Shown piece after piece: positions 34,023 to 43,286 of a DNA stretch of 64,000 nt. This DNA comes from Cytobacillus sp. FSL H8-0458 (GTDB taxonomy: Bacteria > Bacillota > Bacilli > Bacillales > Cytobacillaceae). The DNA lies in the NCBI RefSeq assembly GCF_038002165.1, contig NZ_JBBOBR010000001.1, positions 930,001 through 994,000 on the forward strand. Direction: 5' to 3'. A model generated the notes under the pieces. The model was not told the origin of the DNA and ran no database searches. It saw nothing but the letters and a program-made list of their open reading frames with translations. The translations under genes and the position numbers were made by a program. Within the stretch, counting starts at the first letter, position 1. Each line of letters begins with the position of its first letter.

Positions 34023-35363
34023 TTATAAAGAAGCTTTTACATCCATCTGTTTTGCTGAATCCGGCTGCTGCCTGTCAGTTTTGCTAAGAAGGATGCCCAG
34101 TGCTGTACCTGCTGCAGCTGGTACAACCCATTCCATTCCAACCGATGCGAAAGGCAATACTTCCCTAAGGGATTGAAGGGCTCCGAGATCAAAGCCAAAG
34201 GTGCTTAAACCTCCCAGCGCTGCAAATACTCCTGTGAATAATAGCGCACTCCCGTAAACTTTTCGCGGATTTCGGAAAAAGCCATTAAAGAAGCTCAGGG
34301 TAATCAAAACAATGGTTAAAGGATAAGCTGTTACCAGGAAAGGAACAGATACTTTGAGAATTTGATTTAACCCAAGATTTGATAAGGTGAAACCAATTAG
34401 GGTTACGGCAGTAATGACTAATTTATAGCTTACCTTTGGCAGCAGCTTTGAGAAATATTGTCCGCAGGCTGATGTTAAGCCTACTACAGTCGTAAAACAG
34501 GCAAGAGTGAAAATTGCACCGATGAATGCCGTGCCAGCTCTTCCGAATAACAGGGTAGCGGCAGATGATAAAATTGCTGTCCCATTTTCAAAAGTGCCGT
34601 TAGCAGCTGTTTTAGCTCCCAATAAACCAAGGGAAATATAAACGGCTGCCAACAGCACGCCAGCTATTATTGCAGCTCTTAGTGTATAGAGGGATAATTG
34701 CTTTTCGTCATGTACACCTTTTTTCTGGATGGCAGTAAGAATGACAATTCCAAAGGCTAGAGCGGCAAGGGCATCCATTGTGTTATAGCCTTCAAGGAAA
34801 CCCTTAAAGAATGCGCCGCTGTCGTAACCGCCAGATGGAGACAGCTGCTTCGTGTCGAAATTCATGATTACAGCTGTACAAAGAATGACAACCGACAGCA
34901 GCAGAACTGGAGTAATCCAGCGGCCCATAAATCTTTCCATTTTGGCCGGATTTAAACTGACGACATATACAAACAAGAAAAAGACCGCGGAATACGTAAA
35001 CAAAACCAGTGATAGGTTCCATGAATCATTAATAAATGGCATGACCCCCATCTCGAAAGCAACACCTGCATTTCTGGGAATAGCCAGGAAAGGACCAATG
35101 GACAGGTAGATAATAACCATAAATAAAGTGCAGAAAAGAGGATGAACCCGGCTGGCAATCGCTTCAATTCCACCCTTTGCCATGGAGATGGCAAGCAGTA
35201 CAATAAATGGCAAGCCTACAGCAGTCAGAATAAAACCTGCAATCGCAAGCCAAAAGGAGGTACCTGATAAGGCACCGAGGTAGGGAGGGAATATTAAATT
35301 ACCTGCTCCAAAAAACATTGAGAATAACATGAGACCGATAAAAAAGCTGTCAAATTTCTTCAT
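34023..35363 (-). CDS. brnQ: Branched-chain amino acid permease (Na+/H+ symporter)
   Basis: 446 residues, ATG 35363 after AAAGGAG. LIVCS family features: FFIGLMLFSMFFGAGNLIFPPYLGALSGTSFWLAIAGFI at the N-terminus and IYLSIGPFLAIPRNAGVAFEMGV; twelve membrane segments. It imports leucine, isoleucine or valine. The 275-bp leader carries a T-box, whose likely specifier is an Ile codon, so expression should rise when tRNA-Ile is uncharged. Confidence 0.94.
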   Translation of the reverse strand: MKKFDSFFIGLMLFSMFFGAGNLIFPPYLGALSGTSFWLAIAGFILTAVGLPFIVLLAISMAKGGIEAIASRVHPLFCTLFMVIIYLSIGPFLAIPRNAGVAFEMGVMPFINDSWNLSLVLFTYSAVFFLFVYVVSLNPAKMERFMGRWITPVLLLSVVILCTAVIMNFDTKQLSPSGGYDSGAFFKGFLEGYNTMDALAALAFGIVILTAIQKKGVHDEKQLSLYTLRAAIIAGVLLAAVYISLGLLGAKTAANGTFENGTAILSSAATLLFGRAGTAFIGAIFTLACFTTVVGLTSACGQYFSKLLPKVSYKLVITAVTLIGFTLSNLGLNQILKVSVPFLVTAYPLTIVLITLSFFNGFFRNPRKVYGSALLFTGVFAALGGLSTFGFDLGALQSLREVLPFASVGMEWVVPAAAGTALGILLSKTDRQQPDSAKQMDVKASL

Positions 35364-35384
35364 AAGTTGTTCTAACTCCTTTAT

Positions 35385-35660
35385 TAAAAAATAAAAAGAC
35401 CCGTCCCCAGAAAGGGACGAGTCTATACTCGCGATACCACCCTAATTCCGCAGTTCAAAAAACTGCAGCACTCAGCTGCGTACAATTATACGCGTTCCAT
35501 TGTAACGGCGGAAAACCCGTCAAAGCTTACTGTATTTCAGCTTTGCATCTCAGAGATGATCTTCGGATCAGGTACTGGACACCGGCTTTCACCATATGCC
35601 GGCTCTCTTTGGAACAGCATTCCTGTCTTACTCTTCTCTTCAGCGATTTATTATTTGAAA
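35385..35660 (-). promoter_or_regulatory. T-box riboswitch of brnQ
   Basis: On the minus strand the T-box core AGGGTGGTATCGCG is at 35443-35430, directly followed by the terminator GACTCGTCCC-TTTCT-GGGGACGGGTC plus Ts (35423-35385). Upstream lie the Stem I elements, including AGAGAGCCGGCATATGGTGAAAGCCGG read as two parts, and CCGAAGATCATCTCTGAG in the specifier region, where ATC (35560-35558, or the second ATC at 35557-35555) is the likely Ile specifier. Family assignment is firm, specifier less so. Confidence 0.9.
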
Positions 35661-35901
35661 ATAATTTATCAGATAAGTTTAGATAAGTCAATATTTTTTG
35701 TTAATTAAAATTACTTTTTGCGTTAAAAGCGTTAAAGCAGCCGGAGTTTTAGAGTATATATTTTCTATTATTATCGTTATATTCTTGTTTAGCAGAGCAA
35801 GGAAAAGAGGTAAATAATAAATATACCATTTGAAGAGTTAGGATATCCTTATCAAAAATGGAAAAAATATGTTTACAGATTGGAAAGACTAGGAGACAAT
35901 C
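35661..35901. other. Intergenic region between brnQ leader and corA
   Basis: AT-rich; should hold divergent promoters. A TATAAT-like element for brnQ is not certain. Nothing else recognised. Confidence 0.4.
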
Positions 35902-36858
35902 ATGATTAGAATACAAGCTGTTAATAAAAAAAATGAACTGAAGAAGGATATTCCTTTAGAGAGGCTGAAGGCGGAGTGGGAAAGTTATAAGTGGTTTTGG
36001 GTTGATTTTGATAAGCCAACCGAGGTGGAAACTGCTGAACTGGACAAGACTTTTCATTTTCACCCCCTGGCAATAGAGGATTGTGTTGTCAAACTCCAGC
36101 GCCCCAAAATGGACTATTATGAAGACTACAGCTTTTTTGTCACCCATAGCTTAAATCATATTAACGAAGACAAACAGGAAATTAACTTTTTTATTGGTTC
36201 AAATTACATAGTATCCTACCATCATGAACTCTCCAGGGAAATGGATGATGTTTGGGAAAGGCTGAGCTTAAGTAAGAAAATCAGTAAATGGGACCCTTAC
36301 CTGGTCATGTACCATATCATTGATAAAATAGTGGATAATTACTTTCCTATCGTTTATCAGCTGGAAGATCGTTTGAGTCTCATTGAAGATAACCCAAATG
36401 ATGAAACGATGGAAGAATTATTGGAGAAATTATTTGATATCCGCCATCATTTACTGCAGATTCGGTATACTGTGATTCCAATGCGGGATTTAATATACCG
36501 TGTCATTAATTCCCATAGGCTTAAAGGTGTAAAGGAAAGATACGAATACTTTGCTGATATTCATGATCACTTATTGAAATTGACTGAAATGATTGATGGA
36601 AACAGGGAATTGACGACCGATATCCGTGACAGTTATTTATCGATCAACTCCCATCAGACAAACCGGGTGATGAGAGTCCTTACCGTGATAACCACCATTT
36701 TCATGCCCTTAACCTTCATAGCGGGCATTTATGGGATGAATTTTGAAAACATGCCGGAATTATCGTGGAAATATGGATATTTTGAAACACTGTTATTAAT
36801 GTTTATTATCGCCTCAGGCATGTTTTGGTGGTTTAAGAAGAAGGGCTGGTTCAGATAA
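35902..36858 (+). CDS. corA: CorA-family Mg2+/Co2+ transporter
   Basis: 318 residues, ATG 35902. A large N-terminal cytoplasmic domain (FWVDFDKPTEVETAELDKTFHFHPLAIEDC, then long charged helices) is followed by two C-terminal membrane helices. The signature YGMN lies at residues 277-280 followed by FENMPEL, and a basic tail KKKGWFR closes it. Pentameric Mg2+ channel in the membrane. Stands alone between terminators. Confidence 0.93.
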   Translation: MIRIQAVNKKNELKKDIPLERLKAEWESYKWFWVDFDKPTEVETAELDKTFHFHPLAIEDCVVKLQRPKMDYYEDYSFFVTHSLNHINEDKQEINFFIGSNYIVSYHHELSREMDDVWERLSLSKKISKWDPYLVMYHIIDKIVDNYFPIVYQLEDRLSLIEDNPNDETMEELLEKLFDIRHHLLQIRYTVIPMRDLIYRVINSHRLKGVKERYEYFADIHDHLLKLTEMIDGNRELTTDIRDSYLSINSHQTNRVMRVLTVITTIFMPLTFIAGIYGMNFENMPELSWKYGYFETLLLMFIIASGMFWWFKKKGWFR

Positions 36859-36867
36859 AGCGGGTTT

Positions 36868-36904
36868 AAGGCAGAATGCATTTTAATGGGCATCTGCCTT
36901 TTTA
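36868..36904 (+). terminator. Terminator after corA
   Basis: AAGGCAGA / TCTGCCTT stem with inner pairing and a T-run. Confidence 0.78.
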
Positions 36905-36968
36905 TTTGTGTGAGCCACTGGTATTTTAAACGTGGAAAGCGATGCGTTCGAATGGCATGCCCTAAAAA

Positions 36969-38168
36969 TTATTCCTTTATCATCTGATATAGTTCTAACA
37001 TATCTTTTCTGCCGAAGATTTTCGGCACAGGATACAAGGGATTGGCTTCCTTTAAGGCACGTTCAGCCATTACCGGAATGTCAATGTCTCTAATTCCGCT
37101 CACCTTTTGGGGGATCCCCATTTTATGGTTGAGAGATTTTATGCTGCTTACAAAGCTATTTGCATTTTCTTCAGCTGATGCTCCCGGATACCCGATGCCC
37201 GCGGCCATCGCGAGTTCAGCTAAAAGCTCCCAGACTGCCTCTCCGTAATGCTCCAGTACATATGGAAGAATGACTGCATTAGCCAAACCATGAGGGACCG
37301 AATAAAATCCTCCAAGTGTATGGGCGATAGCATGAACATTGCCCACATAGGATCTGGTAAAAGCCAGTCCTGCCAGATAAGCAGCTTTTTGCATATTGGC
37401 TCTAGCCACCAGGTTTTCTCCATTAATATAGGCTTCATAGAGATTATCATAAATCAGCCGGACTGCATCAATGCTGAATTTTCTAGTCTCTGCTGTATTG
37501 CTTCTTCCAATGTAGGCTTCGACGGCATGGGTTAGTGCATCCATACCGGTTGCAGCTGTTATATGAGGAGGCAGTTTTATCGTAATCATGGGGTCCAAAA
37601 CTGCATAATGCGGAATTAGACACAGGTCAATAATGGCGTATTTTTCATGTGACCGGCTGTCGGTAATGACCGCTGCAACAGTGGCTTCACTCCCCGTACC
37701 TGCTGTGGTCGGGACTGCAAAAAGGGGAGGGAGCTTTTTTCTGACTTTAAATTGGCCTTTCATTTGCGGGATGCTTTTCTCAGGCCTCACAGCTCTTGCA
37801 CCAACGCCTTTAGCGCAATCCATTGGCGAACCCCCGCCAAAGGCAAGAATACCCTGGCAATTATTTTTGTTGTAAACTTCCAAAGCTTCTTCAATATTGT
37901 TAATTGACGGATTTGGAACTGTCTTATCATAAATATAGAATTCAATATTCCTTTTCTGTAAATTTAATAGCAAACCATCCATCAGCCCAAGAGCAGTGAT
38001 GCCTCTGTCAGTTACAATCAAAATTCTGCAAATGTCTTTCTGTTTAATAATATCAGGCAGTTTGTCCAGGCTATTGGCGCCTTCTATCAGTTCCGGTTCC
38101 CTCCAGGGCAGAAGAGGCGATACCAGCTTGAAGGATTTCTGGTACATTCGGCAGTATGCATTGTACAT
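36969..38168 (-). CDS. Iron-containing alcohol dehydrogenase
   Basis: 399 residues from ATG 38168, chosen because GGAGGTAAGG is just upstream; earlier in-frame starts are not supported. Group III ADH motifs: GGGSPMDCAKG for nucleotide binding, PTTAGTGSEAT, and metal ligands in GMDALTHAVEAYIG and HAIAHTLGGFYSVPHG. It would interconvert an alcohol and an aldehyde with NAD(P)H. The protein starts with an extended segment SFKLVSPLLPWREPELIEGANSL, as in the lactaldehyde/1,3-propanediol-like subgroup. Monocistronic. Confidence 0.9.
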   Translation of the reverse strand: MYNAYCRMYQKSFKLVSPLLPWREPELIEGANSLDKLPDIIKQKDICRILIVTDRGITALGLMDGLLLNLQKRNIEFYIYDKTVPNPSINNIEEALEVYNKNNCQGILAFGGGSPMDCAKGVGARAVRPEKSIPQMKGQFKVRKKLPPLFAVPTTAGTGSEATVAAVITDSRSHEKYAIIDLCLIPHYAVLDPMITIKLPPHITAATGMDALTHAVEAYIGRSNTAETRKFSIDAVRLIYDNLYEAYINGENLVARANMQKAAYLAGLAFTRSYVGNVHAIAHTLGGFYSVPHGLANAVILPYVLEHYGEAVWELLAELAMAAGIGYPGASAEENANSFVSSIKSLNHKMGIPQKVSGIRDIDIPVMAERALKEANPLYPVPKIFGRKDMLELYQMIKE

Positions 38169-38480
38169 TTCCTTACCTCCGTTAATTTGTCGGAAAATTC
38201 TAATATTATAATTCATATATACCTTTATGTTTAAGAAAATGTCAATATGCTGAATCAAATAAACTTGGCACAATTAGTGCAGATTCAATTTCTTATCCGC
38301 TCGATTTCTCCAATTCAAAAGATTGACACCCGCATGAATATATTTTATAATTATCTTTAATTCGAGATAAATTAATTCGAAGTAATAATTCGTGGTATTA
38401 TCTTGAAGTGAAAATATTTGATTTAAAATGAGTTTCAGGGATTGAATTTTGGTTACATTAATGAGAAAGAGGTGGGAATA
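38169..38480. other. Divergent regulatory region
   Basis: 312 bp between the alcohol dehydrogenase and the dioxygenase cluster. Contains the MhqR-like palindrome at 38351-38370 and an AT-rich promoter area. No gene seen. Confidence 0.6.
38351..38370 (+). promoter_or_regulatory. MhqR-like operator
   Basis: TTATCTTTAATTCGAGATAA, a 20-bp imperfect palindrome (TTATCT-N8-AGATAA, AATT centre). It resembles the MhqR site of B. subtilis, whose regulon includes the kind of genes found just downstream. A weaker half-site TTATCTTGAAG lies at 38398-38408. Confidence 0.6.
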
Positions 38481-39419
38481 GTGAACAAAGTTACAAGCGG
38501 AATTCATCATATCAGTGCGATCGTAGGCCACCCGCAGGAGAATATCGATTTTTATGCAGGCGTGTTAGGTTTAAGGATGGTCAAGCAGACCGTGAATTTT
38601 GATGACCCCGGCACTTACCACCTGTATTTTGGCAATAATGAAGGGAATCCGGGGACAATCATTACATTTTTCCCATGGGCAAATGCATCCCAGGGAGTTA
38701 TAGGGGATGGCCAGGTTGGGGTCACTTCCTATGCGATTCCCAAAGGTGCCCTTGGATACTGGAAAGACAGATTTGAGAAATTTAAAATTTCTTACACAAC
38801 TGAAAAAAGATTCGGCGAAGAATCAATAAGATTTCAGGATCCTCATGGTCTGGTTTTAGAAATAGTGGAAAGAGATGACGGCTACAAGAATACATGGACT
38901 TTTGGAAGTATTACTCCTGATGTTGCAGTAAAGGGCTTTGCAGGGGCGACTCTTAATTCATCTGAGCCGGAACAAACAGCACATCTGCTTGAAAGGGTAA
39001 TGGGCCTTGAACGCATTGGGGAAGAGGGAGAAATGATCCGGTTCCAATCCTCAGCCCAAATCGGCAATGTCATAGACCTGAAAAAGATTCCCGGCAAGCG
39101 GGGACAGATGGGTGTCGGCACTGTCCATCATATCGCCTGGCGGGCTGAAGATGACCAGGATCAATTAGAGTGGCAGGAATATGTGAGATCCAATGGCTAT
39201 GGAGTAACACCAGTCAGGGACCGGAATTATTTTAATGCCATTTATTTTCGGGAGCACGGGGAAATTCTTTTTGAAATTGCAACTGATCCTCCAGGATTTG
39301 CGCATGACGAATCTCCCGGGAAAATGGGGGAGAAGCTGATGCTTCCTGAACAATATGAGAATATGAGAAATCGAATCGAGAGAAAATTAATTCCTATTGA
39401 AGTCAGGGAACTGGATTAA
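38481..39419 (+). CDS. Ring-cleaving dioxygenase, MhqO/MhqE-like glyoxalase-fold protein
   Basis: 312 residues from GTG 38481 (GAGGTGGGAA upstream); an earlier in-frame start at 38442 is without a site. Two tandem vicinal-oxygen-chelate domains: GIHHISAIVGHPQENIDFYAGVLGLRMVKQTVNFDDPGTYHLYFGN and, in the second half, GTVHHIAWRAEDDQDQLEWQEY with FREHGEILFEIATDPPGF. The HH, H and E residues give the Fe2+ site. In B. subtilis such enzymes help resist quinones and hydroquinones. First gene of an Mhq-like run. Confidence 0.9.
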   Translation: MNKVTSGIHHISAIVGHPQENIDFYAGVLGLRMVKQTVNFDDPGTYHLYFGNNEGNPGTIITFFPWANASQGVIGDGQVGVTSYAIPKGALGYWKDRFEKFKISYTTEKRFGEESIRFQDPHGLVLEIVERDDGYKNTWTFGSITPDVAVKGFAGATLNSSEPEQTAHLLERVMGLERIGEEGEMIRFQSSAQIGNVIDLKKIPGKRGQMGVGTVHHIAWRAEDDQDQLEWQEYVRSNGYGVTPVRDRNYFNAIYFREHGEILFEIATDPPGFAHDESPGKMGEKLMLPEQYENMRNRIERKLIPIEVRELD

Positions 39420-39436
39420 AACAAAGAGAGGAAGAT

Positions 39437-40042
39437 ATGATGAAACACATTTTTCAAAGAGGAAAGGATCCTGCAAAGCCTGTATTTTTGCTTCTTCACG
39501 GAACGGGAGGTACAGAAACTGATCTGCTTCCGCTTGCAGATCATATTGATCCGGAGGCTTCTGTTCTAAGTGTGCGCGGTAATGTGCTGGAAAATGGGAT
39601 GCCGAGATTTTTCCGCAGGCTGGCAGAAGGTATCATTGATGAAGAAGATCTGCTTTTTCGCACGAAAGAATTAAACGGCTTTTTAAATGAAGCCGCACAG
39701 GAATACGGCTTTGAGCGTGACAACATTGTAGCAATCGGCTATTCAAATGGAGCTAATATTGCAGGGAGCTTATTATTCCATCATGAAAACTCTTTAAAAG
39801 CAGCGATTCTGCACCATCCGATGGTTCCAAGGCGTGGTGCTGAATTGCCTGATCTCAGCGGAACATCAGTATTTATCGCGGCCGGAACCAATGATCCGAT
39901 TTGTCCTGCAGAAGAATCCACTGATTTACAGTCATTATTGGAAGGTGCAGGAGCGAAAGTCGAGCTTCACTGGGAAAGTTTTGGCCACCAATTAACCATG
40001 GGTGAAGTTCAGGCTGCAGCCCGCTGGTATAAACAAATATAA
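39437..40042 (+). CDS. mhqD: Alpha/beta hydrolase, MhqD-like carboxylesterase
   Basis: 201 residues, ATG 39437 with AGAGAGGAAG upstream. PVFLLLHGTGGTETDLLPLADHI supplies the oxyanion hole, GYSNGANIAGSLLF the nucleophile Ser, GTNDPICPAEES the Asp and SFGHQLTMGE the His. In B. subtilis mhqD is paired with a dioxygenase gene (mhqE), as here 17 bases apart. Likely hydrolyses an ester product in quinone detoxification. Confidence 0.88.
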   Translation: MMKHIFQRGKDPAKPVFLLLHGTGGTETDLLPLADHIDPEASVLSVRGNVLENGMPRFFRRLAEGIIDEEDLLFRTKELNGFLNEAAQEYGFERDNIVAIGYSNGANIAGSLLFHHENSLKAAILHHPMVPRRGAELPDLSGTSVFIAAGTNDPICPAEESTDLQSLLEGAGAKVELHWESFGHQLTMGEVQAAARWYKQI

Positions 40043-40098
40043 AAAAGTTAATCTAATGAATTATAAGGGAAGAGAATGAAAGAATAGGGAGTGCTATC

Positions 40099-40764
40099 AT
40101 GGGTATCCTATCAAGGTTATTTGGAAATTCAACTAAAAAGGAGACGATCAATATGGAAAATGTGAAATTGGCCGTTATTTTTTACAGCATGGGCGGAACA
40201 AACTATCAATTGTCTAAATGGGCGGAGGAAGGCGGTAAAGAAGCTGGTGCGGAAGTAAAAGTTTTTAAGGTTCCCGAACTGGCTCCGCAATCTGCAATTG
40301 AAGGCAATCCGTCATGGAAAGCAACTGTGGAAGCGACAAAGGATGTGCCTGAAATTAAGCCGGACGATCTTGAATGGGCAGACGCCATCATATTCAGTGT
40401 GCCTACCCGTTTCGGCAATATGCCTTCCCAAATGAAGCAGTTCCTAGATACAACTGGCGGTCTCTGGGCAAAAGGAAAGCTTGCGAATAAGGCAGTAAGT
40501 GCAATGACATCAGCCCAAAATCCGCATGGAGGACAGGAAGCAACCATTCTTTCACTTTATACTACGATGTATCATTGGGGTGCTATTGTGGCTGCTCCCG
40601 GTTACACCGATCCGGTTCTTTTCGGAGCAGGCGGCAATCCGTATGGAACGAGTGTAACGGTTGATCAGGACGGAAACATGGTTGAAGATGTTAAAGAGGC
40701 TGTTAAGTATCAGGCGAAAAGAACAGTCACTGTTGCTGAGTGGATTAAAAAAGGAAATCAATAA
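40099..40764 (+). CDS. wrbA: NAD(P)H:quinone oxidoreductase, WrbA type
   Basis: 221 residues from ATG 40099, or 203 from ATG 40153 (MENVKLAVIF); both have good ribosome sites (GGGAG seven bases before the first, AAGGAGAC nine before the second). VIFYSMGGTNYQLSKWAEEGGKEAGAEVKVFKVPEL forms the FMN phosphate loop, and SVPTRFGNMPSQMKQFLDTTGGLWAKGKLANKAVSAMTSAQNPHGGQE is diagnostic. Two-electron quinone reduction avoids semiquinone radicals. Position next to the MhqO/MhqD-like genes fits that role. Confidence 0.9.
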   Translation: MGILSRLFGNSTKKETINMENVKLAVIFYSMGGTNYQLSKWAEEGGKEAGAEVKVFKVPELAPQSAIEGNPSWKATVEATKDVPEIKPDDLEWADAIIFSVPTRFGNMPSQMKQFLDTTGGLWAKGKLANKAVSAMTSAQNPHGGQEATILSLYTTMYHWGAIVAAPGYTDPVLFGAGGNPYGTSVTVDQDGNMVEDVKEAVKYQAKRTVTVAEWIKKGNQ

Positions 40765-40770
40765 TATAGA

Positions 40771-40799
40771 TGGAGCAATTGTTTTGCAATTGCTCCCTT
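40771..40799 (+). terminator. Hairpin between wrbA-type and pirin genes
   Basis: GGAGCAATTG / CAATTGCTCC perfect stem, loop TTTTG, then CCTTT. It may partly end the upstream transcript. Confidence 0.7.
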
Positions 40800-40824
40800 T
40801 ACATATAAAGGGGAGAAATGGCGG

Positions 40825-41670
40825 ATGCAGAATGAAAAAATCACTAAGCGGGAGATTGCTTCAATCAGGAAAGTAAAATTGCAGGAGCACAGTCCCATTC
40901 ACGCAGCAGGCCCTGTAATAGAACCGGGAAATTGGAAGCAGTATGACCCATTTCTTCTGATGATGGAAGATAAATTTCAAAAGGGAGCGTTTGACGTTCA
41001 TCCCCATCGAGGGATTGAGACGGTAACTTATGTCATTGAAGGGGCCATTGAGCACTATGACAGTCATTCCGGTGAGGGCGGTGTGTTAGGGCCTGGTGAT
41101 GTCCAATGGATGACAGCAGGCAGCGGAGTTGTTCATAATGAAGTGCCATCTGAAGGAATTACTGCACATTCGCTGCAGATGTGGATCAATCTTCCGCGGG
41201 GGAAGAAAATGACTTCACCAAGATACCAAAACCTAAAGGGCAGTGAAGTACCTGTCCGGGAGGAAGAGGGGGCTGTTATTAAAGTCTTCTCCGGTTCCTC
41301 GAAAGGGGTTGTATCTCCAACCTTAAATCATGTGCCCGTCACAATGGTTGAAGTAAGGATGGAAAAAGGCGCCAATCTTTCACAAGATCTGCCTGGCAGC
41401 TACAAAGGCTTAATTTATATTATCGAGGGCAGCGGGGTTTTTGGAGAAAATGAAGTTCAAGGGGCCAATGGCCAGGTCCTTGAATTGGGAGATGGCGGGA
41501 ACGCTGAAAGTGAAATAGCCATGAAAGCCGAACAGACTTTGCGCTTTCTGCTATATGCAGGCGAGCCAGTCAATGAACAGATTGTGGCCCGTGGACCGTT
41601 TGTCATGAATACGGAAGAAGAAATACGGACCGCATATAAGGAATATATGAATGGTACCTTTCTGAGATAA
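40825..41670 (+). CDS. Pirin family protein
   Basis: 281 residues, ATG 40825. Bicupin protein with metal ligands in FDVHPHRGIETVTYVIEGAIEHYDSHSGEGG and GVVHNEVPSEG; HSLQMWINLPRGKKMTSPRYQNL is the family block between cupins. Pirins include quercetinase-like dioxygenases and quinone-responsive proteins. Its position after a quinone oxidoreductase suggests membership of the same stress group, though a hairpin separates them. Confidence 0.9.
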   Translation: MQNEKITKREIASIRKVKLQEHSPIHAAGPVIEPGNWKQYDPFLLMMEDKFQKGAFDVHPHRGIETVTYVIEGAIEHYDSHSGEGGVLGPGDVQWMTAGSGVVHNEVPSEGITAHSLQMWINLPRGKKMTSPRYQNLKGSEVPVREEEGAVIKVFSGSSKGVVSPTLNHVPVTMVEVRMEKGANLSQDLPGSYKGLIYIIEGSGVFGENEVQGANGQVLELGDGGNAESEIAMKAEQTLRFLLYAGEPVNEQIVARGPFVMNTEEEIRTAYKEYMNGTFLR

Positions 41671-41682
41671 GATACGGGTGAG

Positions 41683-41707
41683 GAGCAGTCCAGGGCTGCT
41701 CTTTTTT
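41683..41707 (+). terminator. Terminator after the pirin gene
   Basis: GAGCAG / CTGCTC stem with a seven-base loop, then six Ts. Confidence 0.82.
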
Positions 41708-41800
41708 GCCGGTGCTTCCGACTTGAAGGATGGTATAAATTACCAGGTTACTTGAATGAGAAAATATTTTTTAATTAATATATTCATTGAAGGTGAGCTT

Positions 41801-43153
41801 ATGGAGCCAAGTTCTATCCCTGCAGATCCACTCATTAAACGCAGAAGAAATAAAGTTTATCTAACTATAAATAAGAAATTTGTCATTAGTCACCTGATTT
41901 CTCTATTATGGATGGCTTTTTCTATATATCTATCATTGCCCTGGCTGAAGGATTTATCAGAAATTGTCACACTCCCAATCAGCATTTTTATTATTGGGGG
42001 TATTGCCTATGTACCGGGCTATATGAATGCATTTCTGGTGATGAGTCTGCTTTTGGACAGGCAGCCATCTTTTAAGAATGCGAATACTGATAAAGAAGTG
42101 ACATTGCTGGTAGCTGCCTACAATGAAGAAAAAACAATCTTTCAAACGTTAAGCTATGTGGCGGGCCAGGACTATCATGGGAAGATTAAGGTCATCGTTA
42201 TAGACAATCTTTCTACAGACGATACTCACCTTGAAATAGTAAGAGCACAAAAAGAGCTTAACCTTGCGATTGATATTTTGAAGGAACCAAAGACCGGGAA
42301 ATTCAATGCATTAAATAAAGGCCTTCAGCATGTGACAACAGAATATGTTATCACACTTGATGCAGATACCCTGCTGCATCCTTCAGCAGTCCGCTTTTTA
42401 GTATCACGCATGGAAAGCAGTCCTGAAGAGGTGTGTGCGGTGGCGGGCTCGATGCTTGTACGGAATAGCCGGGAAAACCTTTTGACGAAAACACAGGAGT
42501 GGGACTATTACCTGGGTATTGCCTCAATAAAAAGGCTGCAGGGCTTATATCAGGGAACACTGGTTGCACAGGGGGCATTCAGTTTATACAAAACTGAATC
42601 CGTCCTGCAGGTAAATGGCTGGCCCGATGCCATTGGAGAAGATATTGTATTGACTTGGAGGCTGCTTCAGAAAGAATGGAAAGTGTATTTTGAGCCGCTG
42701 GCTGCAGCTTTTACCGATGTTCCTTCCTCTTTATCTCACTTTGCAAAGCAAAGGTCAAGGTGGGCGAGGGGAATGATTGAAGGACTGAATGAAATCAAGC
42801 CATGGAATCAGCCGCAAATTTACACAAAATACTTAACAGGTGTGAACCTGGTTATGCCATATCTGGATATGGTATATACTTTCTTCTGGATTCCCGGATT
42901 GCTTTTGGCGTTCTTCGGCTATTTCTGGATAGTTGGACCGATGACCTTGTTTGTGCTGCCGCTTACCATTTTAAGCTACGGGATCTTATATATGTATCAA
43001 AAGCATTATGTGTTTAAAAATCTGAATCTGAAAGTCAGAAAAAACATTTTAGGATTCTTCACATTTATCCTATTCTATCAAATGATCATGTCACCCATAT
43101 CTGTATGGGGGTACCTTCAGGAACTTTTTAAATCAAAACGAGTCTGGGAATGA
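41801..43153 (+). CDS. Family 2 glycosyltransferase, processive membrane type
   Basis: 450 residues from ATG 41801 (GAAGGTGAGC upstream). The cytoplasmic GT-A domain lies between two N-terminal and several C-terminal membrane helices: VTLLVAAYNEEKTIFQTLSYVAGQ, LDADTLLHPSAVRFLV (DxD), EDIVLTWRLLQKEWKVYFEP (catalytic ED) and KQRSRWARGMIEG (QxxRW). This is the layout of poly-GlcNAc, cellulose and hyaluronan synthases. No partner genes of ica/pga type follow, so the polymer or lipid product is unknown. Confidence 0.87.
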   Translation: MEPSSIPADPLIKRRRNKVYLTINKKFVISHLISLLWMAFSIYLSLPWLKDLSEIVTLPISIFIIGGIAYVPGYMNAFLVMSLLLDRQPSFKNANTDKEVTLLVAAYNEEKTIFQTLSYVAGQDYHGKIKVIVIDNLSTDDTHLEIVRAQKELNLAIDILKEPKTGKFNALNKGLQHVTTEYVITLDADTLLHPSAVRFLVSRMESSPEEVCAVAGSMLVRNSRENLLTKTQEWDYYLGIASIKRLQGLYQGTLVAQGAFSLYKTESVLQVNGWPDAIGEDIVLTWRLLQKEWKVYFEPLAAAFTDVPSSLSHFAKQRSRWARGMIEGLNEIKPWNQPQIYTKYLTGVNLVMPYLDMVYTFFWIPGLLLAFFGYFWIVGPMTLFVLPLTILSYGILYMYQKHYVFKNLNLKVRKNILGFFTFILFYQMIMSPISVWGYLQELFKSKRVWE

Positions 43154-43154
43154 T

Positions 43155-43184
43155 CCTTCGCTGCATTAAAAGGCGAAGGTTTTT
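43155..43184 (+). terminator. Terminator after the glycosyltransferase gene
   Basis: CCTTCGC / GCGAAGG with 11-nt loop and TTTTTG tail. Confidence 0.83.
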
Positions 43185-43286
43185 GTTTTTATTATGCACA
43201 TTTTCTTCAATCCTTCTTATAATATTGAAGAGAAAATAATCGAATAGTCCTTTTTTATTGCATTTGGTTTGGGTAGGAGATAAAAT

